Assembly (NCBI GenBank): GCA_027066355.1
Contig: JAMONW010000075.1
Location: forward strand, 1-14,447
DNA from: Campylobacteraceae bacterium
Lineage (GTDB): Bacteria; Campylobacterota; Campylobacteria; Campylobacterales; Sulfurovaceae
Length of the DNA stretch: 14,447 nt
Reading direction: 5' to 3'
A model generated the notes under the pieces. That model ran no database searches. It was not told where the DNA came from and saw nothing but the letters and a program-made list of their open reading frames with translations. Position numbers and translations under genes: made by a program. How positions within the stretch are numbered: position 1 is the stretch's first letter; the number at the start of each line of letters is the position of its first letter. Positions 6,323 to 13,766 of the stretch are shown piece by piece.

Positions 6323-7837
6323 ATGAGTGCTATAAGAATTGTTATAATTTTAGTTCTTTTATTGGGAGTATTGTTCTCAAATGAGATTCAAAGAGCTATT
6401 AGTAGTTCTCCAAATAGAATAAATCCATTACTTGCTACAGATAGTGCAAGTGGCGAAATAAGTGGTTGGATTTTTAATGGTTTGGTAAAGTTTAATAAAG
6501 ATGCAAATATTGTTGGTGATTTAGCTAAAAGTTGGGAGTTTGAGAATAATAAAACTCTAATTTTTAAATTGAGAAAAAATGTAAAATGGCATGATGGAAA
6601 AAACTTTAGTGCTAAAGATGTAGTTTTTACTTATAATTTATTAAATTCTAAAAAGATAAGCACTCCATACTCTAGTGATTTTAAAGAGGTAAAAAGCGTA
6701 GAGGCAATTGATGATTATACTATTAAAGTAGTATATAAAGAGCCATACTTTAAAGCTCTATCTATTTGGATGATGGGGATTTTACCTAAGCATCTTTGGA
6801 AAAATGAGAAAAACCCTATGCAAAGTAAACTTAATAAGTTTGCCATAGGCACTGGACCATACAAAATGACAAAAGCTTTTGAGGTAAATAAAAAGATAGA
6901 ACTTATAGCAAATAAAGAGTATTATGAAGGTGTGCCAAAAATTGATAAACAGATATTTAACTATATTGGAGATGAAGGAACACAGTTTCTTATGCTTAAA
7001 TCTAAACAGCTAGATATTGGAGGTTTAACTCCTCTTGAAGTAAATAGGCAAATAGGTAAAAATTTTAAAAAAAGTTTTAATATATATGAAAGAGCAAGTA
7101 ATGGATATACATATTTAGGGTTTAATTTAAGAAAAAAACCATTTAATAATCCAAAAGTTAGAGAAGCAATAGCTTTGGCAATTAATAAACAAGAGTTAAT
7201 AGATTTACTATTTTTCTCGCATGGTAAGCCTTGTTATGGACCATTTATGCCTGGAACAAATGTTTATCCAAAAGATTTAAAGCCACTTAAATATAATCCA
7301 AAGAGGGCAAAAGAGATACTAAAAGAGCTAGGCTATACAAAAGAGCATCCTTTTGAGTTTACGATAACTACAAATTCTAATAATGATATAAGAGTAAAGG
7401 CAGTTGAGATTATTCAACAACAATTATTAAAAGTAGGTATTAAGGTAAAAATAAGAGTAATGGAGTGGCAAGCATTTTTAAGCACAGTTGTAATGCCACA
7501 CAATTTTGATGCAGTTGTGCTTGGTTGGGGACTTGGGCTTATACCAGATGCTTACTCTATTTGGCATAGTAAAAGTGATAAAAAAAATGGTTTTAACTTT
7601 GTTGGATACCGAAATATTGAGGTAGATAAATTAATAGATAAAGCAAAAAGCCAAGTTAATCCAAAAGAGTTTGCTAAAACTTATCAAAAAATATTTAAAC
7701 TTATTGCAAATGATCATCCATATATATTTTTGTATATACCAAACTCAATTACAGCAGTTAGCAAAAGAGTTAAAGGTGTAAGCCAAAGTGTTATAGGAAT
7801 AGAGCATAATTTTATAGAGTGGAAAATCGATGATTAG
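6323..7837 (+). CDS. ABC transporter solute-binding protein, family 5 (peptide/nickel type), orphan
   Basis: Periplasmic binding protein of the DppA/OppA/NikA family, 504 residues, the usual size. A hydrophobic signal peptide spans about 1-19 with probable cleavage near LFS-NE; no lipobox cysteine is present. The family core is clear: IFNGLVKF (50-57), DLAKSWEF (66-73), LRKNVKWHDGKNFSAKDVVF (83-102) and YLGFNLRKKPFNNPKVREA further on. AAGGAAAG lies just before the ATG. No permease or ATPase gene follows in the window, so the partner transporter must be elsewhere. Ligand identity (di/oligopeptide, nickel or other) cannot be told from sequence. It is divergent from sqr and shares its upstream region, but no functional link is evident. 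Confidence 0.88.
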   Translation: MSAIRIVIILVLLLGVLFSNEIQRAISSSPNRINPLLATDSASGEISGWIFNGLVKFNKDANIVGDLAKSWEFENNKTLIFKLRKNVKWHDGKNFSAKDVVFTYNLLNSKKISTPYSSDFKEVKSVEAIDDYTIKVVYKEPYFKALSIWMMGILPKHLWKNEKNPMQSKLNKFAIGTGPYKMTKAFEVNKKIELIANKEYYEGVPKIDKQIFNYIGDEGTQFLMLKSKQLDIGGLTPLEVNRQIGKNFKKSFNIYERASNGYTYLGFNLRKKPFNNPKVREAIALAINKQELIDLLFFSHGKPCYGPFMPGTNVYPKDLKPLKYNPKRAKEILKELGYTKEHPFEFTITTNSNNDIRVKAVEIIQQQLLKVGIKVKIRVMEWQAFLSTVVMPHNFDAVVLGWGLGLIPDAYSIWHSKSDKKNGFNFVGYRNIEVDKLIDKAKSQVNPKEFAKTYQKIFKLIANDHPYIFLYIPNSITAVSKRVKGVSQSVIGIEHNFIEWKIDD

Positions 7838-7857
7838 TAATTGTCGTTGATTTAATT

Positions 7858-7994
7858 AGTTCTGGTTTCCAGAAAAGAAGCACGAACTTGTTTGTGCCAA
7901 GAGTTTAAGTTTCACAGCCAAGCAACTTTTAGACCAGAACAAGTTCTGGTTTCCAGAAAGGAAGCACGAACTTGTTCGTGCCAGGAGTTTAAGT
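7858..7994. repeat. Pair of 53-bp direct repeats made of small palindromes
   Basis: Copies at 7858-7910 and 7942-7994 match at 50 of 53 bases; all three differences are transitions. Each copy holds two hairpins: TCTGG-TTT-CCAGA and GCACGAAC-TT-GTTCGTGC (perfect in copy two at 7964-7981, one G-T wobble in copy one at 7880-7897). A further palindrome, CCAGAAC-AA-GTTCTGG (7934-7949), joins the spacer to copy two and would compete with its first hairpin. The block lies in the 176-bp gap between two plus-strand genes. It resembles intergenic palindromic (REP/MITE-like) repeats. No transposase is present. Confidence 0.85.
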
Positions 7995-8013
7995 ATAAAT
8001 ATAAAGGATATGA

Positions 8014-8664
8014 ATGGAAGATAAAGTAATACTATTTGATTTAGATGGAACCCTAATAGATTCAACAGAAGCAATTTTAGAGAGTTTTAAGAGAAGTTTT
8101 GAGTATTTTGGAGAAGTTGTACCAAAAGAGGAGGATATATTACCTCAAATTGGGCATCCTTTGTTTGAAATGTTTGTAAATTTGGGTGTATCTAAAGATG
8201 TAGCGCAAGAATATGTTAATGTTTATAAGCAAAATTATAAAAAAGTTCATACAAAAAAGACAAAGCTTTTACCAAAAGTAAAAGAGGCAGTTGAGTTAGC
8301 AAGTCAAGAGGCTAGGCTTGGGGTTGTAACAACAAAGACAGGTAAGTTTTCAATAGAGCTTATGGAGCATTTTGATTTAATGCAGTATTTTGAAGTTTTA
8401 ATTGGCAGTGAAGATGTTAAAAATCATAAACCTCACCCCGAGCCAATATTAAAAGCATTAGAATTAATGGGTGTAACATATAGAAACAATATATATATGA
8501 TAGGCGATACTTGTATGGACATTTTATCTGCTAAAAATGCTGGTATAATAGGTGTAGGTGTGGAGTTTAAATATACTGCTCTAAAAGATTTAAAAGTGTG
8601 TAGCAAAGTAGTAAAGAGTGGTGTTTTTGAAGCAGTTAGTAATATTTTAGATAATAATATTTAA
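8014..8664 (+). CDS. HAD-superfamily phosphatase, phosphoglycolate-phosphatase-like
   Basis: Cytosolic haloacid-dehalogenase hydrolase of the Gph/PGMB subfamily, 216 residues. Motif I is DLDGTLIDS with nucleophile D9 and acid D11. Motif II threonines are at 106-107 (VVTTKTG), the motif III lysine is K139 in NHKPHPEP, and motif IV is GDTCMD with D165 and D169. Residues about 18-85 form the alpha-helical cap. The chosen ATG (8014) follows AAAGGA by five bases; another ATG at 8010 is out of frame and stops at once. Substrate is not determined; 2-phosphoglycolate or another small sugar phosphate or nucleotide is possible. It begins 20 nt after the direct-repeat block and precedes the por operon, with no clear functional tie. 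Confidence 0.85.
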   Translation: MEDKVILFDLDGTLIDSTEAILESFKRSFEYFGEVVPKEEDILPQIGHPLFEMFVNLGVSKDVAQEYVNVYKQNYKKVHTKKTKLLPKVKEAVELASQEARLGVVTTKTGKFSIELMEHFDLMQYFEVLIGSEDVKNHKPHPEPILKALELMGVTYRNNIYMIGDTCMDILSAKNAGIIGVGVEFKYTALKDLKVCSKVVKSGVFEAVSNILDNNI

Positions 8665-8693
8665 TAAAAAAGCCCTCTTTAAGTTCAATTTAT

Positions 8694-8699
8694 TACAAT
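8694..8699 (+). promoter_or_regulatory. Candidate por operon -10 box
   Basis: TACAAT lies 28 nt before the porC start in the 62-bp gap after the phosphatase gene. There is no convincing -35 box. The gap is short enough that read-through from the phosphatase gene is also possible; only half of a terminator-like sequence (AAAAAAGCCCTCTTT) is present. Confidence 0.3.
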
Positions 8700-8726
8700 A
8701 GTTTAAACTTAAAATTAGGAGAAGCG

Positions 8727-9290
8727 ATGATAGAGATTAGATGGCACTCTCGCGCCGGACAAGGTGCAGTAACAGGTGCAAAAGGTTTAGGAACTGTTGT
8801 GGCAACAACTGGTAAGCAAGTTCAAGCTTATGCGTTGTATGGTTCCGCAAAGCGTGGAGCAGCAATGAATGCGTATAATAGAATAGATGATGAGCCAATT
8901 ACAAACCATGAAACCAAGATGAATCCTGATTATGTTTTGGTAATTGACCCAGCATTAGCATTTACAGATGATATTACAAAAAATGATAAACCAACAACTA
9001 AGTATATTATTACAACAAATTTAAGTAAAGAAGAATTAATTTCGCAAATTCCAGCTCTTCAAGACAAAGCAGATAGAGTATATACGGTAGATGCAATTCA
9101 AATTTCACTTGATACAATTGGTCGTTCAATGCCAAATACACCAATTTTGGGTGCATTAATGAAAGTTTCTGGTATGTATGATTTAGATTTTTTCTTAGAT
9201 AATATGAAAAAAGTTTTATCAAAGTTCCCTCAAAAGATAATCGATGCCAATATGGAAGCGATTACTAGAGCATATAATGAAGTAAAGTAG
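8727..9290 (+). CDS. porC: Pyruvate:ferredoxin/flavodoxin oxidoreductase, gamma subunit
   Basis: Gamma subunit of the four-subunit 2-oxoacid oxidoreductase, 187 residues, the normal length of the family. The start IEIRWHSRAGQGAVTGAKGLG is the characteristic glycine-rich opening, followed by GSAKRGAAMNAYNRI (about 39-53). This subunit takes part in CoA binding and assembly of the cytosolic complex converting pyruvate and CoA to acetyl-CoA, CO2 and reduced carrier, or the reverse. AGGAGA precedes the ATG. It opens a four-gene unit in the gamma-delta-alpha-beta order known from Helicobacter. Related enzymes for 2-oxoglutarate (Oor) or branched-chain 2-oxoacids have similar subunits; the set fits the pyruvate type best. 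Confidence 0.9.
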   Translation: MIEIRWHSRAGQGAVTGAKGLGTVVATTGKQVQAYALYGSAKRGAAMNAYNRIDDEPITNHETKMNPDYVLVIDPALAFTDDITKNDKPTTKYIITTNLSKEELISQIPALQDKADRVYTVDAIQISLDTIGRSMPNTPILGALMKVSGMYDLDFFLDNMKKVLSKFPQKIIDANMEAITRAYNEVK

Positions 9291-9299
9291 GAGTAGCAG

Positions 9300-9752
9300 A
9301 TGAGTAGAGGTGTATTAGCAACAGAAAAAAGAGGTGTTAGAGAGTTAGGTGCTGAAGAGAAAGTAGGTTGGGATGCAGTGCCTCAAGGTGTTGTGCTTAA
9401 CTCTTTTGATAATATATTAAAAGAGAATGTCTCTCATGTTAAGCCAGAAGATAGAGATTATAGTGATTTTAACTCATATACAGCAACAGTTGCTTCTTGG
9501 AGAGTAATTAAGCCTGTTTATAATAGAGATATATGTATAGATTGCCAAAACTGTTGGGTTTGGTGTCCGGATACTTCTATAATCTCAAGAGATAAGCAAA
9601 TGTTAGGAATTGATTATGACCACTGTAAAGGTTGTGGTGTTTGTGTTGAGGTTTGCCCTACAAACCCTAAATCACTTTTAATGTTTGGTGAAGCACAAGA
9701 GCTTGAAGATGCTCTTGCAATGTGGCCTGAAAAAAAGAAAAAAGCGAAGTAA
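9300..9752 (+). CDS. porD: Pyruvate:ferredoxin/flavodoxin oxidoreductase, delta (2x[4Fe-4S]) subunit
   Basis: Ferredoxin-like subunit passing electrons from the TPP-containing subunit to ferredoxin or flavodoxin. In its 150 residues, two clusters are bound by C79/C82/C85/C89 and C109/C112/C115/C119, each ending in Cys-Pro. An N-terminal extension of about 75 residues precedes the cluster domain, longer than in archaeal PorD, as I recall for the Campylobacterota enzyme. The tail MWPEKKKKAK is very basic. GGAGTAG, overlapping the porC stop, serves as ribosome site; the gap is 9 nt. Confidence 0.92.
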   Translation: MSRGVLATEKRGVRELGAEEKVGWDAVPQGVVLNSFDNILKENVSHVKPEDRDYSDFNSYTATVASWRVIKPVYNRDICIDCQNCWVWCPDTSIISRDKQMLGIDYDHCKGCGVCVEVCPTNPKSLLMFGEAQELEDALAMWPEKKKKAK

Positions 9753-9761
9753 GGATAATAA

Positions 9762-11006
9762 ATGGCAAAAAAATTTGAATTAAACGAAGTAGAAGTTTGG
9801 GATGGAAATTATGCTACATCTCAAGCATTAAGACAAGCTCAAGTAGATGTTGTTGCGGCATATCCTATTACGCCATCAACTCCAATTGTTGAAGGTTATG
9901 GTGCTTATAAGGCAAATGGCTATGTAGATGGTGAGTTTGTGATGGTAGAGAGTGAGCATGGTGCAATGAGTGGTTGTGTTGGTGCAGCTGCTGCTGGAGG
10001 GCGTGTTGCAACTGCTACAAGTTCTCAGGGTTTTGCGCTTATGACAGAGGTTTTGTATCAAGCAAGTGGTATGAGATTGCCAATAGTTTTATGTGTTGTT
10101 AATCGTTCTTTGGCTTCACCACTAAATGTTCGTGGTGATCACTCTGATATGTATTTAGGTAGAGATAGTGGTTGGATTAATATAGATGCATTTAATGCTC
10201 AAGAGGCTTATGACTTGCCACTGTGTGCATTTAAAATTGGTGAGCATTTAGATGTAAGACTTCCTGTTATGGTGCATCAAGATGGATTTACAACATCACA
10301 CAAAGCACAAAATGTAAGACCACTTCAAGATGAAGTAGCTTATAAATTTGTTGGTGATTATGTTCCAGTAGATGATATGCTAGATTTCTCTCGCCCAGTA
10401 ACTCATGGTGCGCAAACAGAAGAAGATTGGCATTTTGAGCATAAAGCTAAGCAACACAAAGCTTTAATGGATTCTACAAAAGTTATAGATGAAGTATTCA
10501 AAAAGTTTAAAGATTTAACTGGTAGAGAGTATAAAAGAGTAGAAACTTATTATATGGATGATGCAGAAGTTGCAATTGTAGCACTTGGTTCATCTGTGGA
10601 AACTGCGACACTAGCAGCTAAACAACTTAGAGAAGAAGAGGGAATTAAAGCTGGTGTGGTTGCTCCAAGAGTATTTAGACCATTCCCTTATGATTTAATA
10701 AGAGATGCTTTAGATAAAGAGAGTCTAAAAGCAGTTTGTTGTATGGACAAATCTGCTCCTGGTGGTGCAATGGGTGCATTATTTAACGAGGTTAGTGCAG
10801 CTGCATATACAACTCAAAGCAGACCAATGATAACAAACTATATTTATGGTTTGGGTGGTAGAGATTTCTCTATTGATGAAGCAAAAAGAATCTTTAAAGA
10901 GCAAAAAGCTCATGCTGACGCTGGGCATATTACAACACCAATTCAACAATTTAGTGGCGTTCGTGGTCCTAAACTTGGATTTTTTGAGACAAAAAGGGGT
11001 AACTAA
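9762..11006 (+). CDS. porA: Pyruvate:ferredoxin/flavodoxin oxidoreductase, alpha subunit
   Basis: Alpha subunit, 414 residues, which with the beta subunit forms the active site for pyruvate and thiamine pyrophosphate. YPITPSTPIVE (34-44) and MVESEHGAMSGCVGAAAAGG (61-80) are the family's N-terminal domain signatures; E64 or E66 is the likely residue contacting TPP. VVNRS (112-116) and RGDHSDMYLGRDSGW (124-138) are further conserved parts. Residues about 265-390 form the transketolase-C-like domain. AAGGAT precedes the ATG, 9 nt after porD. It ends in a TAATG overlap with porB, so the two active-site subunits are made by coupled translation. Confidence 0.94.
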   Translation: MAKKFELNEVEVWDGNYATSQALRQAQVDVVAAYPITPSTPIVEGYGAYKANGYVDGEFVMVESEHGAMSGCVGAAAAGGRVATATSSQGFALMTEVLYQASGMRLPIVLCVVNRSLASPLNVRGDHSDMYLGRDSGWINIDAFNAQEAYDLPLCAFKIGEHLDVRLPVMVHQDGFTTSHKAQNVRPLQDEVAYKFVGDYVPVDDMLDFSRPVTHGAQTEEDWHFEHKAKQHKALMDSTKVIDEVFKKFKDLTGREYKRVETYYMDDAEVAIVALGSSVETATLAAKQLREEEGIKAGVVAPRVFRPFPYDLIRDALDKESLKAVCCMDKSAPGGAMGALFNEVSAAAYTTQSRPMITNYIYGLGGRDFSIDEAKRIFKEQKAHADAGHITTPIQQFSGVRGPKLGFFETKRGN

Positions 11007-11959
11007 TGGCAATTACAAATATTAAGAACTTAAAAGAGTTTTCTACAGCAAATGAGAGATTTGAGGGAGCGCATCTTCTATGTCCTGGTTGTGCGCACTC
11101 AATGATTGTAAGAGAGTTAATGAATGCAACTGATGATAACCTTGTAATTGCTTCAAATACAGGTTGTTTAGAGGTTTCTACAGCAGTTTATCCATATACA
11201 TCTTGGGATACAAGCTGGATTCATATTGGTTTTGAAAATGCAGCAACTGCAGCTAGTTGTGCTGAGTCTATGTATAAAGCAAGAAAGAGAAAAGGAACAC
11301 TTCCTGATCCTGATGCTCCTGTTAAATTTGTTGCATTTGGTGGTGATGGCTCTACTTATGATATTGGTTTTCAATGGTTAAGTGGCGCTATGGAGAGAGG
11401 TCATGACTTTACATATATCTGTTTAGATAATGAAAATTATGCTAATACTGGTGGGCAAAGAAGTTCTTCTACACCAATTGGTGCGCATACTTCAACTGCA
11501 CAAGCTGGAAGTGAGAGTTATGGTAAGACTCAACGCAAAAAAGATATGGTTGCAATTATGGCAGCTCATGGAGCTCCTTATGTTGCGCAACTTTCACCAA
11601 ATAAGTGGAAAATTATGGCAAAAGGTTTCCAAAAAGCTCTTGAAACTGAAGGACCTTGCTTTATAAATACTGTTAGCCCATGCACAACAGAGTGGAAATT
11701 TGATCCAAAAGATACAATTCATTTAGCAGACCTTGCTACAGATACTTTAATGTTCCCAGTTTATGAAATTATTAATGGGACAGAACTTAATATTCTTTAT
11801 AGACCAAAAAATGTTATTCCTGTAGAAGAGTATTTAGCTGCTCAAGGTAGATATAAACACCTATTTAAACCAGAAAATAAGCATGTAATCGAAAGAATAC
11901 AAAAAGATATTGATGCTAAATGGGAGTATCTACAAAGAAGAGAAGAGGCAAGAGTTTAA
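11006..11959 (+). CDS. porB: Pyruvate:ferredoxin/flavodoxin oxidoreductase, beta (TPP/[4Fe-4S]) subunit
   Basis: Beta subunit, 317 residues, holding thiamine pyrophosphate and a proximal [4Fe-4S] cluster. C26, C29 (LCPGCAH), C54 (NTGC) and C226 (SPC) are the expected four ligands. The TPP/Mg motif runs from GGDGS (112-116) to DNENYANTGGQ (141-151). RBS AAAAAGGGG ends four bases before the ATG, which overlaps the porA stop by one base. It is the last gene of the unit; a 322-bp gap with hairpins and palindromes follows. As the enzyme is reversible in this phylum, it may serve autotrophic pyruvate synthesis or pyruvate oxidation. Confidence 0.94.
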   Translation: MAITNIKNLKEFSTANERFEGAHLLCPGCAHSMIVRELMNATDDNLVIASNTGCLEVSTAVYPYTSWDTSWIHIGFENAATAASCAESMYKARKRKGTLPDPDAPVKFVAFGGDGSTYDIGFQWLSGAMERGHDFTYICLDNENYANTGGQRSSSTPIGAHTSTAQAGSESYGKTQRKKDMVAIMAAHGAPYVAQLSPNKWKIMAKGFQKALETEGPCFINTVSPCTTEWKFDPKDTIHLADLATDTLMFPVYEIINGTELNILYRPKNVIPVEEYLAAQGRYKHLFKPENKHVIERIQKDIDAKWEYLQRREEARV

Positions 11960-12006
11960 TTTTTGCTTCGCAAAAAAGCTTAGGGCTAAAAGCTTAAAGT
12001 TTTTTT
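11960..12006 (+). terminator. Hairpins after porB, possible transcription terminator
   Basis: Directly after the porB stop, TTTTTGC-TTC-GCAAAAA (11960-11976) forms a seven-pair stem. A second, weaker stem of AAGCTT with AAGCTT (11976-11981 and 11990-11995) ends four bases before a run of seven T (12000-12006). The two stems share one base. The T-run makes termination plausible, but the stems are AT-rich and weak. Confidence 0.4.
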
Positions 12007-12069
12007 AGATTTTCGCTTTTGCGAGAATGACAAGTGTTCTATAATTATATGTATGATACGCATTTAGTC

Positions 12070-12090
12070 ATTCCGGACTTGTTCCGGAAT
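12070..12090. repeat. Palindromic repeat ATTCCGGA-N5-TCCGGAAT
   Basis: The eight-base arms are perfect and GC-rich within an AT-rich gap. The centre reads ACTTGTTC, also found in the hairpins of the 53-bp direct repeats near 7880-7980, which suggests a related family of intergenic palindromes. Not associated with a transposase. Confidence 0.6.
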
Positions 12091-12248
12091 TTAGCTTAGC
12101 CTACTTAATAATTTATTTGTTCGATATAGTTAAATCTATATATATTTTACTACTAATTTTTTTTACCTAGATACACACTAATCTTTCAGTAACTTTAAAA
12201 AATTATTAAAAATTTGACTTAAGATAACTATACAATACAATATTTAGC

Positions 12249-12254
12249 TATAAT
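12249..12254 (+). promoter_or_regulatory. Putative dctP promoter -10 box
   Basis: TATAAT is followed by AT-rich leader sequence and AAGGAG (12271-12276) before the ATG at 12282. It would give a short leader of about 20 nt. There is no recognisable -35 box at normal spacing; TTGACT at 12214-12219 is too far away. Confidence 0.45.
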
Positions 12255-12281
12255 ATTTATATCAATTTTTAAGGAGTTTAA

Positions 12282-13361
12282 ATGAATAAATTAGCAAAAG
12301 TTGCTTTATCTGTTGTGGCTTTTGGTGCTTTGATAGCATCTCCACTTAGTGCTAAAAAAATTAGATGGAAATTAGCTGAAACTTGGCCAAGCACATTAAC
12401 ACCACTTGCATCACCTCCAGCTGAAGTTGCAAGACTTGTAAAAGAGATGAGTGATGGAGAGTTTATTATTAAAGTAGAAGGAAAAGAGAAGCACAAAGCT
12501 CCACTTGGAATATTAGATATGGTAAAAGGTGGGCAGTATCAAATGGGTCATAGTGGCTCTTACTATTGGAAAGGTAAAGATATAAATACTGTATGGTTTT
12601 GCACAGTTCCTTTTGGTATGACTCCAAGTGAGCAGTATGCTTGGTTTTACTATGGCAATGGTAAAAAGTATATGAAAGAGGTTTATGATAAGTTTGGAGT
12701 ATATAACTATCCAGGAGGAAACACAGGAAACCAAATGGGTGGATGGTTTAGAAAAGAGATTAAGTCTGTAGATGATTTAAAAGGCTTAAAAATGAGAATT
12801 CCAGGACTTGCAGGTGAAGTTATGGCAAAGCTTGGAGTAAATGTAACAAATATTCCAGCAGGTGAGCTATATACTGCACTAGATCGTGGAACAATTGATG
12901 CGCTAGAGTGGGTAGGGCCTGGAATGGATATAAAGATGGGCTTTAATAAAGTTGCAAAATACTACTACACAGGATGGCATGAACCAGCAAGTGAAATGCA
13001 ATTTTTGGTAAATAAAAAGGCATTTGATAAATTGCCTAAAAAGTATCAAGTAATACTAGAAACAGCAATGAAAGCAGCAGCATTTGATATGTATGTAGAA
13101 AATTTTGCGGCAAGTGCAGATGCTTGGGCAAAAATGAAAAAAGATTACCCAGATATTCAAGTAAAAACATTCCCTATGCCAGTATTAAAAGCACTTAAAA
13201 AGGCAAGTGATGAAGTTTATGCAGGATATGCAGCTAAAAACCCTAAATTTAAAGAGATTTGGCAAGATTACACAGCATATATGAAAAAAGCAAGAGCTTG
13301 GTCTATGATGAGCCAATACTACTATTTAAAGATGTCTAAAGACTTAAATATTACTAAATAG
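12282..13361 (+). CDS. TRAP transporter solute-binding protein, 2-oxoacid-binding (TakP-like) type
   Basis: Periplasmic binding protein of the DctP family, 359 residues with a signal peptide (about 1-24, cleavage after LSA). It captures the substrate for the DctQM membrane subunits, driven by an ion gradient. GNTGNQMGGWF (146-156), GLKMRIPGLAGEVMAKLG (168-185) and ALEWVGP (207-213) closely resemble TakP-type proteins that bind pyruvate and other 2-oxoacids. Q151, R172, E209 and W210 keep the spacing I recall for the TakP ligand and sodium residues (156, 177, 214, 215). Lactate or another carboxylate is possible, since relatives bind these. It follows the por operon and would supply its substrate. 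A hairpin and a toxin-antitoxin-type pair separate it from dctQ. Confidence 0.88.
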   Translation: MNKLAKVALSVVAFGALIASPLSAKKIRWKLAETWPSTLTPLASPPAEVARLVKEMSDGEFIIKVEGKEKHKAPLGILDMVKGGQYQMGHSGSYYWKGKDINTVWFCTVPFGMTPSEQYAWFYYGNGKKYMKEVYDKFGVYNYPGGNTGNQMGGWFRKEIKSVDDLKGLKMRIPGLAGEVMAKLGVNVTNIPAGELYTALDRGTIDALEWVGPGMDIKMGFNKVAKYYYTGWHEPASEMQFLVNKKAFDKLPKKYQVILETAMKAAAFDMYVENFAASADAWAKMKKDYPDIQVKTFPMPVLKALKKASDEVYAGYAAKNPKFKEIWQDYTAYMKKARAWSMMSQYYYLKMSKDLNITK

Positions 13362-13386
13362 TAATTTGCCTCTTTGAGGCAAATTA
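13362..13386. terminator. Strong hairpin just after the TRAP binding-protein gene
   Basis: TAATTTGCCTC and GAGGCAAATTA form eleven perfect pairs around TTT, beginning right after the stop codon. No U-tract follows. It may act as a partial terminator or 3' stabiliser, making more binding protein than membrane subunits, as is common in binding-protein-dependent transport operons. Confidence 0.6.
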
Positions 13387-13502
13387 GCATAAAGCTAAAG
13401 GCTTAATTTAATGACAATGATAGATTGGTATATTGATAAAGTATCATTTTTCATAAAAGTAAACTTACATAAACAGAGGATTTAAGCTTTTGGAAATTTT
13501 GG

Positions 13503-13508
13503 TATAAT
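13503..13508 (+). promoter_or_regulatory. Extended -10 promoter of the toxin-antitoxin-type pair
   Basis: TATAAT preceded by TTGG (TTGGTATAAT) lies 24 nt before the antitoxin-like ATG, with AAAAGG (13519-13524) as ribosome site. This indicates independent transcription of the pair and probably of dctQ behind it. An inverted AATGATA/TATCATT (13416-13422 and 13442-13448) farther upstream is an uncertain operator candidate. Confidence 0.5.
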
Positions 13509-13532
13509 ATAAAAAACTAAAAGGTTTTAATT

Positions 13533-13766
13533 ATGCAAAAGCAGCCAATTGTAGTAATAGATAAAGATATTTGTCATGGAAAGCCTACTATTAGAGGTTT
13601 AAGATATCCAGTTGAATTAATTTTAGAACTTTTAAGTAGTGGGATGAGTATAGAAGAGATTTTAGAGGATTATGAGGATTTAACAAGAGAGGATATTTTA
13701 GCGTGTTTAGATTATGCTTCTAAGATAACAAAAGTAAAATCTATTCATAGTTTAGATGTAGCATAA
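13533..13766 (+). CDS. DUF433 family protein, probable antitoxin
   Basis: A 77-residue protein of the DUF433 family, often the antitoxin or partner of PIN-like proteins. The signature DKDICHGKPTIRGLRYPV (10-27) is nearly canonical. Residues 27-64 (ELILELLSSGMSIEEILEDY, then LTREDILACLDYAS) form the predicted helix-turn-helix-like part that may bind DNA and the partner. Its stop overlaps the next gene's start by one base (TAATG), a usual arrangement for such pairs. It has its own -10 box and ribosome site. The pair interrupts the TRAP transporter genes. Antitoxin function is inferred from family and arrangement. Confidence 0.85.
   Translation: MQKQPIVVIDKDICHGKPTIRGLRYPVELILELLSSGMSIEEILEDYEDLTREDILACLDYASKITKVKSIHSLDVA

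Larger units (their letters stand above)
12007..12281. other. Rest of the por-dctP intergenic region, with palindromic repeats
   Basis: No gene is seen here. It holds TTTTCGC-TTTT-GCGAGAA (12010-12027, one wobble pair) and ATTCCGGA-CTTGT-TCCGGAAT (12070-12090, eight perfect pairs). These are linked by an inverted AATGAC/GTCATT pair, which suggests one small mobile or REP-like unit from about 12007 to 12095. The rest, about 12100-12240, is plain AT-rich sequence. The dctP promoter lies near 12249. Confidence 0.6.

Noticed and set aside
7858..7994. CRISPR array
   Set aside because: Only two copies of 53 bp with one 31-bp spacer that itself contains palindromic sequence, and no cas genes in view.
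7856..8074. 72-codon minus-strand reading frame across the direct repeats, with a repeated amino-acid segment
   Set aside because: The repeated peptide is a translation of the palindromic DNA repeat. It overlaps the phosphatase gene start and has no ribosome site.
12100..12281. Riboswitch or small RNA upstream of dctP
   Set aside because: The putative leader is only about 20 nt, and no conserved RNA structure was recognised.
9010..12734. Minus-strand and alternative-frame reading frames inside porC, porA, porB and dctP
   Set aside because: They lie entirely in other frames of strongly recognised genes and show no family features.
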